Shown: piece after piece, positions 25,928-34,172 of the stretch
How positions within the stretch are numbered: position 1 is the first letter of the stretch
How the letters are laid out: each line of letters begins with the position of its first letter
Origin: Bacteroidales bacterium
Lineage (GTDB): Bacteria > Bacteroidota > Bacteroidia > Bacteroidales > ML635J-15
Reading direction: 5' to 3'
DNA length: 38,000 bases
Assembly: GCA_027858835.1 (NCBI GenBank)
Contig: JAQIBY010000060.1
Location: forward strand, 1 to 38,000
Program-made: the position numbers and the translations under genes
Notes under the pieces: model-generated
What the model was told of the DNA's origin: nothing
The model's database searches: none
The model's input: the letters and a program-made list of their open reading frames with translations, nothing else

Positions 25928-27412
25928 ATGGGAGTTATTGCCAGACAAAGTGTAAAAGGCTCAATTTACAATTATTTAGGAGCAGCGGTTGCCTTCCTGA
26001 ATACCTTGTTTTTAATGCCAATCTTATTTAGCACTAATCAAGTTGGTTTAATTAATGTGCTTTTGGCAATAAGCTCAATGGTTGCTCAATTTTCAACATT
26101 GGGAGTCAATTATGTTAATATACGACTCTTTCCTTACTTTAAAACAAAAGACAAGTACCACAAAGGCTTTGCTCGTTTGATTTTAATATTTTCTATTGCA
26201 GGTATTGCAATTTCAACAAGCTGGTTTTTTCTCTTTAAAGGAAACATCATTTCCAGTAATATTGAAAAAGCGCCTCTGCTTTCAGAGAATGTATATTACT
26301 TGATTCCCATGATTATTGCTTCTTTGACTTACCTTATTCTTGACGGATATTTTCGCTCAATTTATAAAGCAAGTACATCAATTTTCTTTCGCGAATTATT
26401 TATGCGCTTATTAATCTTTTTTGGATTAATGCTTTATAAATTTAATTTGATTGATTTTCAAAACTTTTTGAATTATTACATGCTGGCTTTTGTCTCTCCA
26501 AGTATTATAATGTTTGCATATCTTATTCGGATTGGAGAGTTTAAAGTCAGAGCAAAATTTAGAGATTTGCCACCAAATATTTGGAGATTAGTTGCAAGTG
26601 TTGCCTTTTTTGGAATGATTTCTGGTTTTACAAATATCTCCATTATGAACATGGATAAATTCCTGATAAGTAAATATCTTGATTTAAGTTCAGCGGGGAT
26701 TTATGCCGTATCTTTTTACTTTGGGACAATGATTCTCATTCCAGGGAAAGCAGTACGAAGGATTTCTTCTGCCGTAATTAGCGAGGGATTTCAAAACAAT
26801 GACCTCAATAAGGTGAAAATGGTTTACGTAAAAAGTAATTTAAATATGTTCATTGGGGGTTTGATTCTATTTGTTTTTCTCTGGGCAAACATCCATAATA
26901 TTTTGAGAATTTTACCGCCTGAATATGCGGCTGGTAAATGGGCAATTTTCATTATCGCAAGTGCATTTGTTCTCAATATGATTTCAGGCTTGAGCAATCA
27001 AGTCATCCTATACTCCAGCGCTTATCGACTACACTCCTTTATTATGTTGGGACTGCTTGCAATACTTATTGTTTCCAACATCATTCTGATTCCCAAAATG
27101 GGGCTGGAAGGTGCTGCTCTGGCAACTTTTATTACCTATTTAATTGATATGTTGTTTAAATGGATTTTTATCTGGAGAAAGTTTAACATTCAACCATTTC
27201 AATGGAAACACTTTTTTATTTTTCTTATTGCAGTTTCAATTTACGCACTATCATTGCTTCTACCCGAGTTATCACTCATTCCAGACATGATTATCAGAAG
27301 TGCAGGAATTGGAATCTTATTTATTATCGGAATACGTGTTTTCAAGCTCTCTGATGATTTGAACGCAATTATTGACAGAGCACTTGAAATTCTACATTTG
27401 AAATCGAGATAA
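25928..27412 (+). CDS. Polysaccharide flippase (Wzx/MVF-type)
   Basis: 494-aa integral membrane protein with about 12-14 hydrophobic helices and very few charged stretches, beginning ARQSVKGSIYNYLGAAVAFL. This opening, the NMDKFLISKYLDLSSAGIYA motif near 240-260, and the C-terminal half matching the polysaccharide-biosynthesis C domain mark it as an oligosaccharide flippase of the MOP superfamily. It would move a lipid-linked glycan across the inner membrane. It stands at the head of the LicD/sulfotransferase/CDP-alcohol region, so its cargo is probably the decorated glycan proposed there; that link is by neighbourhood only. Confidence 0.88.
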   Translation: MGVIARQSVKGSIYNYLGAAVAFLNTLFLMPILFSTNQVGLINVLLAISSMVAQFSTLGVNYVNIRLFPYFKTKDKYHKGFARLILIFSIAGIAISTSWFFLFKGNIISSNIEKAPLLSENVYYLIPMIIASLTYLILDGYFRSIYKASTSIFFRELFMRLLIFFGLMLYKFNLIDFQNFLNYYMLAFVSPSIIMFAYLIRIGEFKVRAKFRDLPPNIWRLVASVAFFGMISGFTNISIMNMDKFLISKYLDLSSAGIYAVSFYFGTMILIPGKAVRRISSAVISEGFQNNDLNKVKMVYVKSNLNMFIGGLILFVFLWANIHNILRILPPEYAAGKWAIFIIASAFVLNMISGLSNQVILYSSAYRLHSFIMLGLLAILIVSNIILIPKMGLEGAALATFITYLIDMLFKWIFIWRKFNIQPFQWKHFFIFLIAVSIYALSLLLPELSLIPDMIIRSAGIGILFIIGIRVFKLSDDLNAIIDRALEILHLKSR

Positions 27413-27460
27413 CATCCATTAATTATCCTGTAATTAAGAGAATAAGTTAACGAAAAAAGC

Positions 27461-27468
27461 TAATTTTG
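27461..27468 (+). promoter_or_regulatory. Possible promoter -7 element before licD-like gene
   Basis: TAATTTTG matches TAnnTTTG exactly in the 127-base gap between the flippase and the LicD-family gene, 72 bases before ATG 27540. No good -33 TTG was found upstream, so it may be weak or regulated. Confidence 0.35.
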
Positions 27469-27539
27469 TACAATTAGGATTGAAATTGTCTCTTAATTAT
27501 TGACATTTTAAAGCGAAGCGCATAAAACAAGCAAAACAA

Positions 27540-28343
27540 ATGAATGAAGATTTTTCGAAATACAATGGAGAAAATACGGTATTAAGAAAAGCCCAGCTTC
27601 GATTGCTTGATATGCTTTTAGAACTTGATAAAATCTGTAAAAAACATAATATTCCTTACTGGATTGATGGAGGTTCCACCTTGGGGGCTCTGCGTCATGA
27701 TGGATTTATTCCTTGGGATGATGATATTGATATTGCTTTATTGAGGAAAGATTATCGTAAACTCACTAAGATTTTAAAAGTAGAATTGCCGGAAAATTTG
27801 GTTTTGCAAAATCATAAAAACGAAAAGCATTATCACATGCTTTATGCGCGAGTTGTTGACAAACACTCTTTGGCAGATTATGGTGTGGAAAAGGCGCCAT
27901 TCCGAAAACACTTTAAATATCAAGGGCTCTTTTTGGATATTTTCTACATCGATCGAGGGAGTCTGGGATTAAAACGATTTGTCGATTTCTTTTACTTTAT
28001 CTCATTTCGCATTATCCGAAAACATAACAAACGAGGAAACAACAAGCTCATGTGGTTATTTTCTCACCTTGTTTGGCTTACATCACGATTTTTTGTCTTT
28101 AGCTTACGCAGATTGTCCTTTTTGTTTCCAAAAGACAAATTGATATATGGTTTCGGCGTTCCTTACAATTGGGAATTTCGCAGACACGAAATTCTGCCTG
28201 TTAAACCTATTAAATTTGAAGGAAAAACCGTTTCCGGACCATCTGATACACACGCTTATTTAACGCGTTGCTTTGGGAATTACATGGAAATACCTCCGAA
28301 AGATCAAAGACCAGCACATGCAAAAACCATTAAAGTCTATTAA
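27540..28343 (+). CDS. LicD-family phospho-ligand transferase
   Basis: 267-aa protein of the LicD/fukutin nucleotidyltransferase-fold family, whose members transfer phosphocholine, phosphoribitol or related groups from a CDP donor to sugars. Signature: WIDGGSTLGALRHDGFIPWD followed by DDIDI (41-65), with the acidic metal site D60-D64. It also has the C-terminal YNWEFRRHEILPVKP and a final GNYMEIPPKDQR segment typical of the family. It is followed by a sulfotransferase gene (9 bases) and a nucleotidyltransferase-aminotransferase fusion that could make its CDP donor. Substrate not determinable; there are no licA or licB homologues nearby, so choline is not the obvious choice. Confidence 0.9.
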   Translation: MNEDFSKYNGENTVLRKAQLRLLDMLLELDKICKKHNIPYWIDGGSTLGALRHDGFIPWDDDIDIALLRKDYRKLTKILKVELPENLVLQNHKNEKHYHMLYARVVDKHSLADYGVEKAPFRKHFKYQGLFLDIFYIDRGSLGLKRFVDFFYFISFRIIRKHNKRGNNKLMWLFSHLVWLTSRFFVFSLRRLSFLFPKDKLIYGFGVPYNWEFRRHEILPVKPIKFEGKTVSGPSDTHAYLTRCFGNYMEIPPKDQRPAHAKTIKVY

Positions 28344-28352
28344 TTAAAAACT

Positions 28353-29264
28353 ATGACACAAAAACGACCAAATCTCTTTATTGTCGGAGCTGCAAAATGC
28401 GGCACAACATCAATATACTATCATTTAATGAAGCATCCTGATATCCATTTTTGCAAAGTGGTTAAAGAGCCATATTACTTTTCAACGAAATATGCCCAAA
28501 TACCTCATCATGGAAAAGAAGATGAAATCAATGATGAAAAACGCACGGGTTTAGCAAGTTTTGATGATTATTTGAAACTATTTAAAGAAGCAAAGGATGA
28601 AAAAATCATTGGGGAAGCATCTACTGATTATTTGTATTTCTATCAGGTAGCAGATGATATCAAAGCAATGAACCCTGATGCGAAAATTATTATCAGTTTA
28701 AGAAATCCTGTGGATAGAGCATTTTCTGCTTATTATCATCAAGTCAGTAAAGACAGAGAAAAGCTTTCGTTCGAGAAGGCACTTGAAGCAGAAGAAAGTC
28801 GAATTAAAGACAATTACAGTTTCATCTGGAGATATAAAGATGTTGGCTTGTACTCAAAAAGAGTGAAACACTTTCTGGATGTTTTTGGTCCTGAAAAAGT
28901 AAAAATTATTCTATTTGACGACATCAAAAATGATATTACCTCTGTTGTACACGAGGTGTTGGAATTTCTCGAACTGGATACAAATTTAAAAGTTAATGCT
29001 TCTGAAAAACACAGAGCTACAGGTGTATATCGCTTTAAAAAATTCAATGATTTGATGTTTAAGAAAACCTTTGTGCGTAAAATTTTGCAAAAAGTATTAT
29101 CGCAAAAAGCAAGAAATCGTTTGTTATTGAAACTCACAAATGTCAATCTGAAGAAACCTCAGATGAATCCAAATACACGGAAATATTTAATCGATTATTT
29201 CAAAGAAGATATTCTTGAAACTGAAAAAATTATTGGAAGAGATTTACAACATTGGTTGAAATAA
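28353..29264 (+). CDS. PAPS-dependent sulfotransferase
   Basis: 303-aa cytoplasmic sulfotransferase of the Golgi/heparan-type fold. The 5'-phosphosulfate loop GAAKCGTTSIYYHL (12-25) and the 3'-phosphate motif ISLRNPVDRAFSAYYHQ (114-130, with R117 and S125) are both intact. EPYYFST (39-45) follows the first, as in related glycan sulfotransferases. Acceptor probably a sugar of the surface polymer, judging by the LicD and flippase neighbours. PAPS-synthesis genes (cysD, cysN, cysC) are not in the window. It lies 9 bases after the LicD gene and 50 bases before the fusion gene. Confidence 0.9.
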   Translation: MTQKRPNLFIVGAAKCGTTSIYYHLMKHPDIHFCKVVKEPYYFSTKYAQIPHHGKEDEINDEKRTGLASFDDYLKLFKEAKDEKIIGEASTDYLYFYQVADDIKAMNPDAKIIISLRNPVDRAFSAYYHQVSKDREKLSFEKALEAEESRIKDNYSFIWRYKDVGLYSKRVKHFLDVFGPEKVKIILFDDIKNDITSVVHEVLEFLELDTNLKVNASEKHRATGVYRFKKFNDLMFKKTFVRKILQKVLSQKARNRLLLKLTNVNLKKPQMNPNTRKYLIDYFKEDILETEKIIGRDLQHWLK

Positions 29265-29314
29265 GTTTTAGCTAATAATTTAAAAATTGAATAAAAACCT
29301 GAAAATCAAATAAA

Positions 29315-31144
29315 ATGCAAGCAATTATTTTAGCCGCCGGAATGGGTAAACGACTGAAGGACTTAACAAAAGATCGTACTAAATGCATGGTAAAAGTTAA
29401 TGGGGTGACTCTCATTGAGCGAATGCTGCGGCAAATTGATGCGTTAAACACATCAAAAATAGTTGTGGTTGTTGGTTATCACGGTCAGGAGTTAATTGAT
29501 TTTATTTCTTCATTGCATATTAAAACGCCTATTGAGTTTATAGACAACAAGATATACGACAAAACAAACAATATTTACTCACTTTACATGGCAAAAAATG
29601 ATTTGCTTAGTGATGATACTTTGTTGTTTGAATCCGATTTGATTTTCGAAGACAGTGTATTGCAACGCATTGTAAATGATCCACATCCAAATCTTACACT
29701 TGTCTCAAAATATGAGAGTTGGATGGATGGAACCGTTGTTACCATTGATGATGACAATAACATTACCAGTTTTTTAGGTAAAAACAATTTCAATTTCAAT
29801 CATATTTCAGAATACTACAAAACCGTAAATATTTATAAGTTTAGTAAAGCGTTTTCCAATACACATTATGTTCCATTTTTAGAGGCATACAGCAAAGCGT
29901 TGGGAAATAATGAATATTACGAGCAGGTTCTGAAGGTCATTACTCCACTGGATAAACCGGAAATCAAAGCCTTGCCACTAGACAATGAAAAATGGTATGA
30001 AATCGATGACATCCAAGATTTGGATATCGCCGAAAGCATCTTTACTCAATCAAATTCAGAAAAGCTACAACGCATACAAAAACGATATGGTGGATATTGG
30101 AGATACCCTCAACTTATCGACTTCTGTTATCTCGTAAATCCATATTTTCCTCCACAAAAATTGATGGATGAAATTAAGGTGAATTTTGAACAGCTTTTAA
30201 CAGAATATCCATCCGGAATGGATGTTAACAGCTTGTTGATTGCAAAGTATTTCGATATGGACATTAAGCATGTTTGCGTCGGAAATGGAGCAGCTGAGAT
30301 TATCAAGTCAATTACAGGCAAATTGAATGGCAAATTTGGCATTGTTATTCCAACTTTTGAAGAATATCCAAATCGCCTTACTAAAGAGGACATTATACAT
30401 TACAAGCCTCAAAATGCCGATTACAAGTACGGTGCTGATGAGTTGATTGAGTTTTTCAGCAAATCTGACAATCAAATATCAAATTTAGTCCTTATCAATC
30501 CGGATAATCCGTCAGGAAATTTTTTGGATAAGAATGATGTACTGAAACTTGTGGAATGGACGAAAGCCAAAAACATGAATATTATTCTGGATGAATCATT
30601 TATTGATTTTGCAGAATCCAGCAAGAGTGAAAGTCTTCTCCTTAGAGAAATTATCCAAAAATATTCCAATCTTATTCTGATTAAAAGTATTTCTAAATCT
30701 TTTGGTGTGCCAGGACTTCGTTTAGGTTTTGCTGCATCATCAAATACAGATTTGATTCAGTTCATGAAAAAGGACTTATCAATTTGGAACATTAATTCAT
30801 TCGCTGAATTCTACTTGCAAATTGCTGAAAAATACCGGTCAGATTATTGGTCTGCTATTGAGCGTTTCAAAACTGAACGCCAACTATTCATAGATAAATT
30901 AAGTCAGCTGGAGATTATCCGCCCAATTGAAACGCAATCCAATTATTTTTTGTGTGAAGTCTTTGGATCTGCTCAAGAATTGACAGAAAAACTCTTAAGT
31001 AATTATAACGTATTTATTAAAGATCTATCCTCTAAAAAGGGCTTTGAAGGGAAAGAGTACATTCGAATAAGTATTAAAACCCAAGAGGAAAACAATAAGT
31101 TAATTGATGCACTAAAGCATATTCAAGAAGCAGCGCATAAATAG
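29315..31144 (+). CDS. Fusion: LicC-like nucleotidyltransferase + HisC/CobD-like PLP aminotransferase
   Basis: 609 aa. Residues 1-245 are a sugar/phosphocholine-type nucleotidyltransferase: IILAAGMGKRLKDLT (4-18), DRTKCMVKVNG (20-30), metal Asp108 in FESDLIF, and WYEIDDIQDL (227-236). Residues 255-609 are a fold-type I aminotransferase with NPDNPSG (395-401), D427 in ILDESFIDFAES, PLP lysine K461 in SISKSFGVPGLRLGF, and R585. DESFIDF and WNIN resemble CobD (threonine-phosphate decarboxylase) and HisC. One chain could therefore produce an amino-alcohol phosphate and activate it with CTP, for example CDP-ethanolamine from phosphoserine, feeding LicD. That reaction is inference; transamination of a phospho-keto compound is equally open. 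Last gene of the plus-strand run; its 3' end is 6 bases from the convergent gene. Confidence 0.88.
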   Translation: MQAIILAAGMGKRLKDLTKDRTKCMVKVNGVTLIERMLRQIDALNTSKIVVVVGYHGQELIDFISSLHIKTPIEFIDNKIYDKTNNIYSLYMAKNDLLSDDTLLFESDLIFEDSVLQRIVNDPHPNLTLVSKYESWMDGTVVTIDDDNNITSFLGKNNFNFNHISEYYKTVNIYKFSKAFSNTHYVPFLEAYSKALGNNEYYEQVLKVITPLDKPEIKALPLDNEKWYEIDDIQDLDIAESIFTQSNSEKLQRIQKRYGGYWRYPQLIDFCYLVNPYFPPQKLMDEIKVNFEQLLTEYPSGMDVNSLLIAKYFDMDIKHVCVGNGAAEIIKSITGKLNGKFGIVIPTFEEYPNRLTKEDIIHYKPQNADYKYGADELIEFFSKSDNQISNLVLINPDNPSGNFLDKNDVLKLVEWTKAKNMNIILDESFIDFAESSKSESLLLREIIQKYSNLILIKSISKSFGVPGLRLGFAASSNTDLIQFMKKDLSIWNINSFAEFYLQIAEKYRSDYWSAIERFKTERQLFIDKLSQLEIIRPIETQSNYFLCEVFGSAQELTEKLLSNYNVFIKDLSSKKGFEGKEYIRISIKTQEENNKLIDALKHIQEAAHK

Positions 31145-31150
31145 TGATAT

Positions 31151-32500
31151 TTAAAACGTAATAATTGTTTGCTGTTCTTTTTGCTTATGAAAAGTATCAA
31201 TAATTTCTGTCACAATTATTGAAGTTTTCTGGCTGTGTTTCCAGCTTTCCTTCTGACCATTTTGAATCAGATCAATAAACTCAGCCAATTCATAACGCAA
31301 ACCGTCACCATAAAATTTATGGAAATACTTGCTATTGTTTGCCGGATTTTCAAAGCGCACTTCAAATTCCTGTGTTTTCCACCATGGAGCAGGAACATAA
31401 ACATATCCTTTTGTTCCGGAGATTGTCATCATGCCTTCCGATTTTACGCCAAGCCCAACTTTCGCCGTTGCAACTGCGTGTTTGTATTGCAGATGAATTC
31501 TGGAAAACATATCAATGGAATCCTTAAAATATGCTTCATTGCGTTGGGCAATTGGTTTTCCGAGTAATTGAACAATTGCCGTTAAGGGATAAGTTGATAA
31601 TTCATTAACACTTCCACCAAATCCGTTATTTTTCATTTCCCGTGTATTGGGATCAGCTAGTTTGGTAAAACATGCCTCGACAGATTTAATGTTCCCGATG
31701 ATTCCTGATTTTGCAATTTCAACCAAGCGAATAAACCCGGGAGCATAAGAGGTTTTAACCGCCTCTATAATCACTGCCTGATTAGCTTCTGCCACTTGGA
31801 AAAGTGCATTTAATTCACTAACAGACAAACAGATGGGTTTCTCACATAAAACATGAATGCCTTTTTCTAATGCTTTTTTTGCCATTTCAAAATGCATTTG
31901 ATGCGGAGTTGCAATATACACGGCATCAACATTTTCCAGTAACAATTCATAATTATCTGTATGAAGATGGAGTTCATATTGTTCTGCAAATCGCTTGGCG
32001 TTTTCAGCTTTAGCTGAACAAACACCAACAATTTGGCAACCGCTCACAAATTTTGATTCAGGAATGAAACGTTGAGCAATCCGTCCTGTCCCAACAACAC
32101 CAAGACTTATAATCTTATGTTTAGCATTCCGCAATTCGGTGCTGGAAATATCTTTTGTGCGCTCAAGATATACCACCTCGCAGTATTCTTTTAAATAATC
32201 AAAACGACCCAGCCAATCAGAACCAATAACAAAAGTGTCAACTTCATACTTTTGCACATCGGAAATTTTTTGTCCCTGATAATTTTCAACAATAATTTGG
32301 TCTGCCAAGCCCGTATCTTTCACATTTTCTATACGTTGCTCCAAACTCTCCTCAACATTTAATTTTCCCCGGTCAAGATCATATTGTTCGCCGGTTACCC
32401 CAACAATGAGCTTGTCGCCCAATGCTTTCGCCCGTTTTAAAATATTTATATGTCCTTTATGGATTAAATCAAATGTACCGTATGTAACGACTGTTTTCAT
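31151..32500 (-). CDS. Fusion: TagD-like cytidylyltransferase + Gfo/Idh/MocA oxidoreductase
   Basis: 449 aa. Residues 1-125 are a glycerol-3-phosphate cytidylyltransferase-type domain: VVTYGTFDLIHKGHI (4-18, the HxGH motif H14/H17), FVIGSDW (90-96) and RTKDISSTELRN (114-125), the counterpart of the RTEGISTT motif. Residues 129-449 are a Gfo/Idh/MocA-type NAD(P) oxidoreductase: LGVVGTGRIAQRF (133-145), CEKPICLS (219-226) and GGSVNELSTYPLTAI. Combining a reductase with a CTP transferase recalls the Bcs1-type enzymes that make CDP-ribitol, but from unrelated families. A likely outcome is a CDP-polyol, used by the TagB/TagF-type transferase encoded just upstream in the same operon (55-base gap). 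The exact polyol cannot be named. Confidence 0.9.
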   Translation of the reverse strand: MKTVVTYGTFDLIHKGHINILKRAKALGDKLIVGVTGEQYDLDRGKLNVEESLEQRIENVKDTGLADQIIVENYQGQKISDVQKYEVDTFVIGSDWLGRFDYLKEYCEVVYLERTKDISSTELRNAKHKIISLGVVGTGRIAQRFIPESKFVSGCQIVGVCSAKAENAKRFAEQYELHLHTDNYELLLENVDAVYIATPHQMHFEMAKKALEKGIHVLCEKPICLSVSELNALFQVAEANQAVIIEAVKTSYAPGFIRLVEIAKSGIIGNIKSVEACFTKLADPNTREMKNNGFGGSVNELSTYPLTAIVQLLGKPIAQRNEAYFKDSIDMFSRIHLQYKHAVATAKVGLGVKSEGMMTISGTKGYVYVPAPWWKTQEFEVRFENPANNSKYFHKFYGDGLRYELAEFIDLIQNGQKESWKHSQKTSIIVTEIIDTFHKQKEQQTIITF

Positions 32501-32555
32501 GACTGTTTCGATTGCTGAATGACAAATTTAGAAAAAATCTCAGGAATGAACATGT

Positions 32556-33737
32556 TTATTTTCTGAGTAGAGTAAATAACCGCTCAGAAGATTTTCCATC
32601 CTGATAAGTAAATGATAAATTCAATATATCTTTACGTGCTGCTTGATAATTATCTTTCCCATTAAAACAAGCTTTAAGTGCTGTTTCCAGTTCTATTTGA
32701 TTAATGCATTTTTCTCCGGGAGCTGTTTGATAAAAATCCGTGCGTAAGCCCACTTCCTGTTTTTGATAGGCTTCAAAATCCGGAATAAAGAAAATTACCG
32801 GCCGATTTGTCAGCAAATAATCAATATAAATGGATGAATAATCGGTAATCATCGCATCACAAATCTTCATTAATGGATAAACATCCTTGCTTTTATCATA
32901 AATAAAAACATTGGACAGATTCTCCGTATAAGGCACCGGGCTTAAAATATGATATTTCAACACCAACAGAAGTTTATTGTCCTGACAAAATTGATTCATT
33001 CGTGCAAAATCAATAAAATTCATGCTTAAATGAGTTCTGTAGGTGGGTGTGTACAAAACAATCTTTGTTTTTTCGTTTTCAGGTTGCTTTATAAGCCTGT
33101 CCAACAATAGTTTATCTGCATTAATGAAATCTACGTCATTTAATTCACGAAAGAAAATATCATTACGTGATTGCCCGATGGGTAAAATGGATTTATGGCG
33201 AAAGGCATTTTTGTACAAATGCTCTGAGTAATAATCAGAAGTGGAAGCAATTAACTCGTACCGCACGATTTGCCCTCGAAGTATGCCATAGCATTTCCGA
33301 AAAAATCGCCATTTCGATTTTGTAAATTGATCGGTATCCAACTCTATTTTCTTTGAACTGACCCCATGCCATAATTGAATTTTAGCTGCTTTTATTGCAA
33401 AAAACGATTTAAAATTGTAAAACCAGGTTGAGGTATCCACAATAAGATAATCTGCACGCATTAATAAAAACACGGCTCGCCATGATGGATAAAACACGGC
33501 ATTCGGAATGGATTGAGTCGCCGGATTTTTGGTTTCAAACACAAAATGCGCATTCTGATACGGTAAATTAAGGAGATAATTATTAAAATATTTTGTGTTG
33601 TCACTGTAATAGCTTGCATCTCGGCCAATAAGAATGTAAAGTCCCTTTTTTTTGGGAACAAGCAATGAAACCGGAACGATGAGGAGCCATCCGAAAATAA
33701 TAGTAACTACTGATATCAAGCGCTCAAGCTGTTTCAT
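32556..33737 (-). CDS. CDP-glycerol:polyol-phosphate transferase (TagB/TagF family)
   Basis: 393 aa from ATG 33737. An upstream in-frame ATG at 33818 adds 27 Cys/Phe-rich residues unlike the family and is rejected. A membrane-binding hydrophobic segment (about 8-27) is followed by the Glyphos_transf domain: KIQLWHGVSSKKIE with H124, YTPTYRTH (229-236), LKYHILSP with H263, and MITDYSSIYIDYLL (296-309) then RPVIFFIPD. These are the conserved wall-teichoic-acid primase/polymerase motifs. It would transfer a glycerol-phosphate-like unit from a CDP donor made by the next gene. Teichoic acids as such are not expected in a Gram-negative cell, so a single or few-unit substitution of a capsule or O-glycan is more likely. 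Confidence 0.9.
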   Translation of the reverse strand: MKQLERLISVVTIIFGWLLIVPVSLLVPKKKGLYILIGRDASYYSDNTKYFNNYLLNLPYQNAHFVFETKNPATQSIPNAVFYPSWRAVFLLMRADYLIVDTSTWFYNFKSFFAIKAAKIQLWHGVSSKKIELDTDQFTKSKWRFFRKCYGILRGQIVRYELIASTSDYYSEHLYKNAFRHKSILPIGQSRNDIFFRELNDVDFINADKLLLDRLIKQPENEKTKIVLYTPTYRTHLSMNFIDFARMNQFCQDNKLLLVLKYHILSPVPYTENLSNVFIYDKSKDVYPLMKICDAMITDYSSIYIDYLLTNRPVIFFIPDFEAYQKQEVGLRTDFYQTAPGEKCINQIELETALKACFNGKDNYQAARKDILNLSFTYQDGKSSERLFTLLRK

Positions 33738-33828
33738 ATGCAATGCGAAGTGAAAATAAATATTTCGACTGAAAATACATAAAAAGTGGGGAAAACAAAA
33801 ACAGGGATTAAGTTGCATTTAGCAGATT

Positions 33829-33847
33829 TCAAACAATGATTGTTTGA
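33829..33847. promoter_or_regulatory. Perfect 19-bp palindrome upstream of the transferase operon
   Basis: TCAAACAA-TGA-TTGTTTGA is an exact dyad with 8-base arms and a 3-base centre, 92 bases upstream of the minus-strand transferase start and 58 bases before the tRNA. There is no U-run, and it is AT-rich, so it suits an operator better than a terminator. Confidence 0.4.
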
Positions 33848-33866
33848 GTATTTTTCTAAAATAATA

Positions 33867-33896
33867 TTGCGTAAAATAAAAATATTAGTAATTTTG
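33867..33896 (+). promoter_or_regulatory. tRNA-Val promoter (-33 TTG / -7 TAATTTTG)
   Basis: TTG at 33867-33869 and TAATTTTG at 33889-33896 match the Bacteroidota housekeeping promoter with a 19-base spacer. Transcription would begin at about 33902, just before the mature tRNA at 33905. Confidence 0.75.
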
Positions 33897-33904
33897 CAGG
33901 TCTT

Positions 33905-33979
33905 GAGCCATTAGCTCAGTCGGTTTAGAGCGCTTGCTTGACAGGCAAGAGGTCACTGGTTCAAATCCAGTATGACTCA
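33905..33979 (+). tRNA. tRNA-Val (GAC anticodon)
   Basis: 75-base cloverleaf: D stem GCTC/GAGC, anticodon stem CTTGC/GCAAG with loop TTGACAG (anticodon GAC at 33940-33942), variable AGGTC, T stem ACTGG/CCAGT with loop TTCAAAT, discriminator A. CCA is not encoded, as usual in Bacteroidota. The acceptor stem GAGCCAT/ATGACTC pairs except for position 4:69, which is C-A. That mismatch and the change in base composition downstream are discussed in the findings. Confidence 0.92.
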
Positions 33980-33980
33980 C

Positions 33981-34006
33981 AAAAGGGAGCGAAAGTCTTC
34001 CTTTTT
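33981..34006 (+). terminator. Intrinsic terminator after tRNA-Val
   Basis: AAAAGGGA (33981-33988) pairs with TTCCTTTT (33998-34005), with one G-T pair and one extra closing G-C, followed by a short T-run. It begins right after the tRNA end. The remaining bases 34007-34172 hold only a short palindrome, ATCTGTAACAGAT (34108-34120), and no recognisable gene. Confidence 0.6.
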
Positions 34007-34172
34007 GGTACCCAAAAACATTTAATGCTTTCGGTTTTAAATTCACGATTACCGTCCTTTCACGCAGAAAAGCAGAAATAAATCTTTATTGAGCAGCAGA
34101 GAAAAACATCTGTAACAGATAAGAATTTGCCGATTTATCATTAATTTAGCAACCAGTAAAACAACGATTCAC

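Noticed and set aside
29315-31144. Phosphonate (2-aminoethylphosphonate) pathway
   Set aside because: No phosphoenolpyruvate mutase or phosphonopyruvate decarboxylase is present, and the aminotransferase half is not of the AEP transaminase type.
33905-33979. Classical genomic island with attL/attR at the tRNA
   Set aside because: No integrase and no second copy of the tRNA 3' end were seen on either side within the window, so an island is not claimed.
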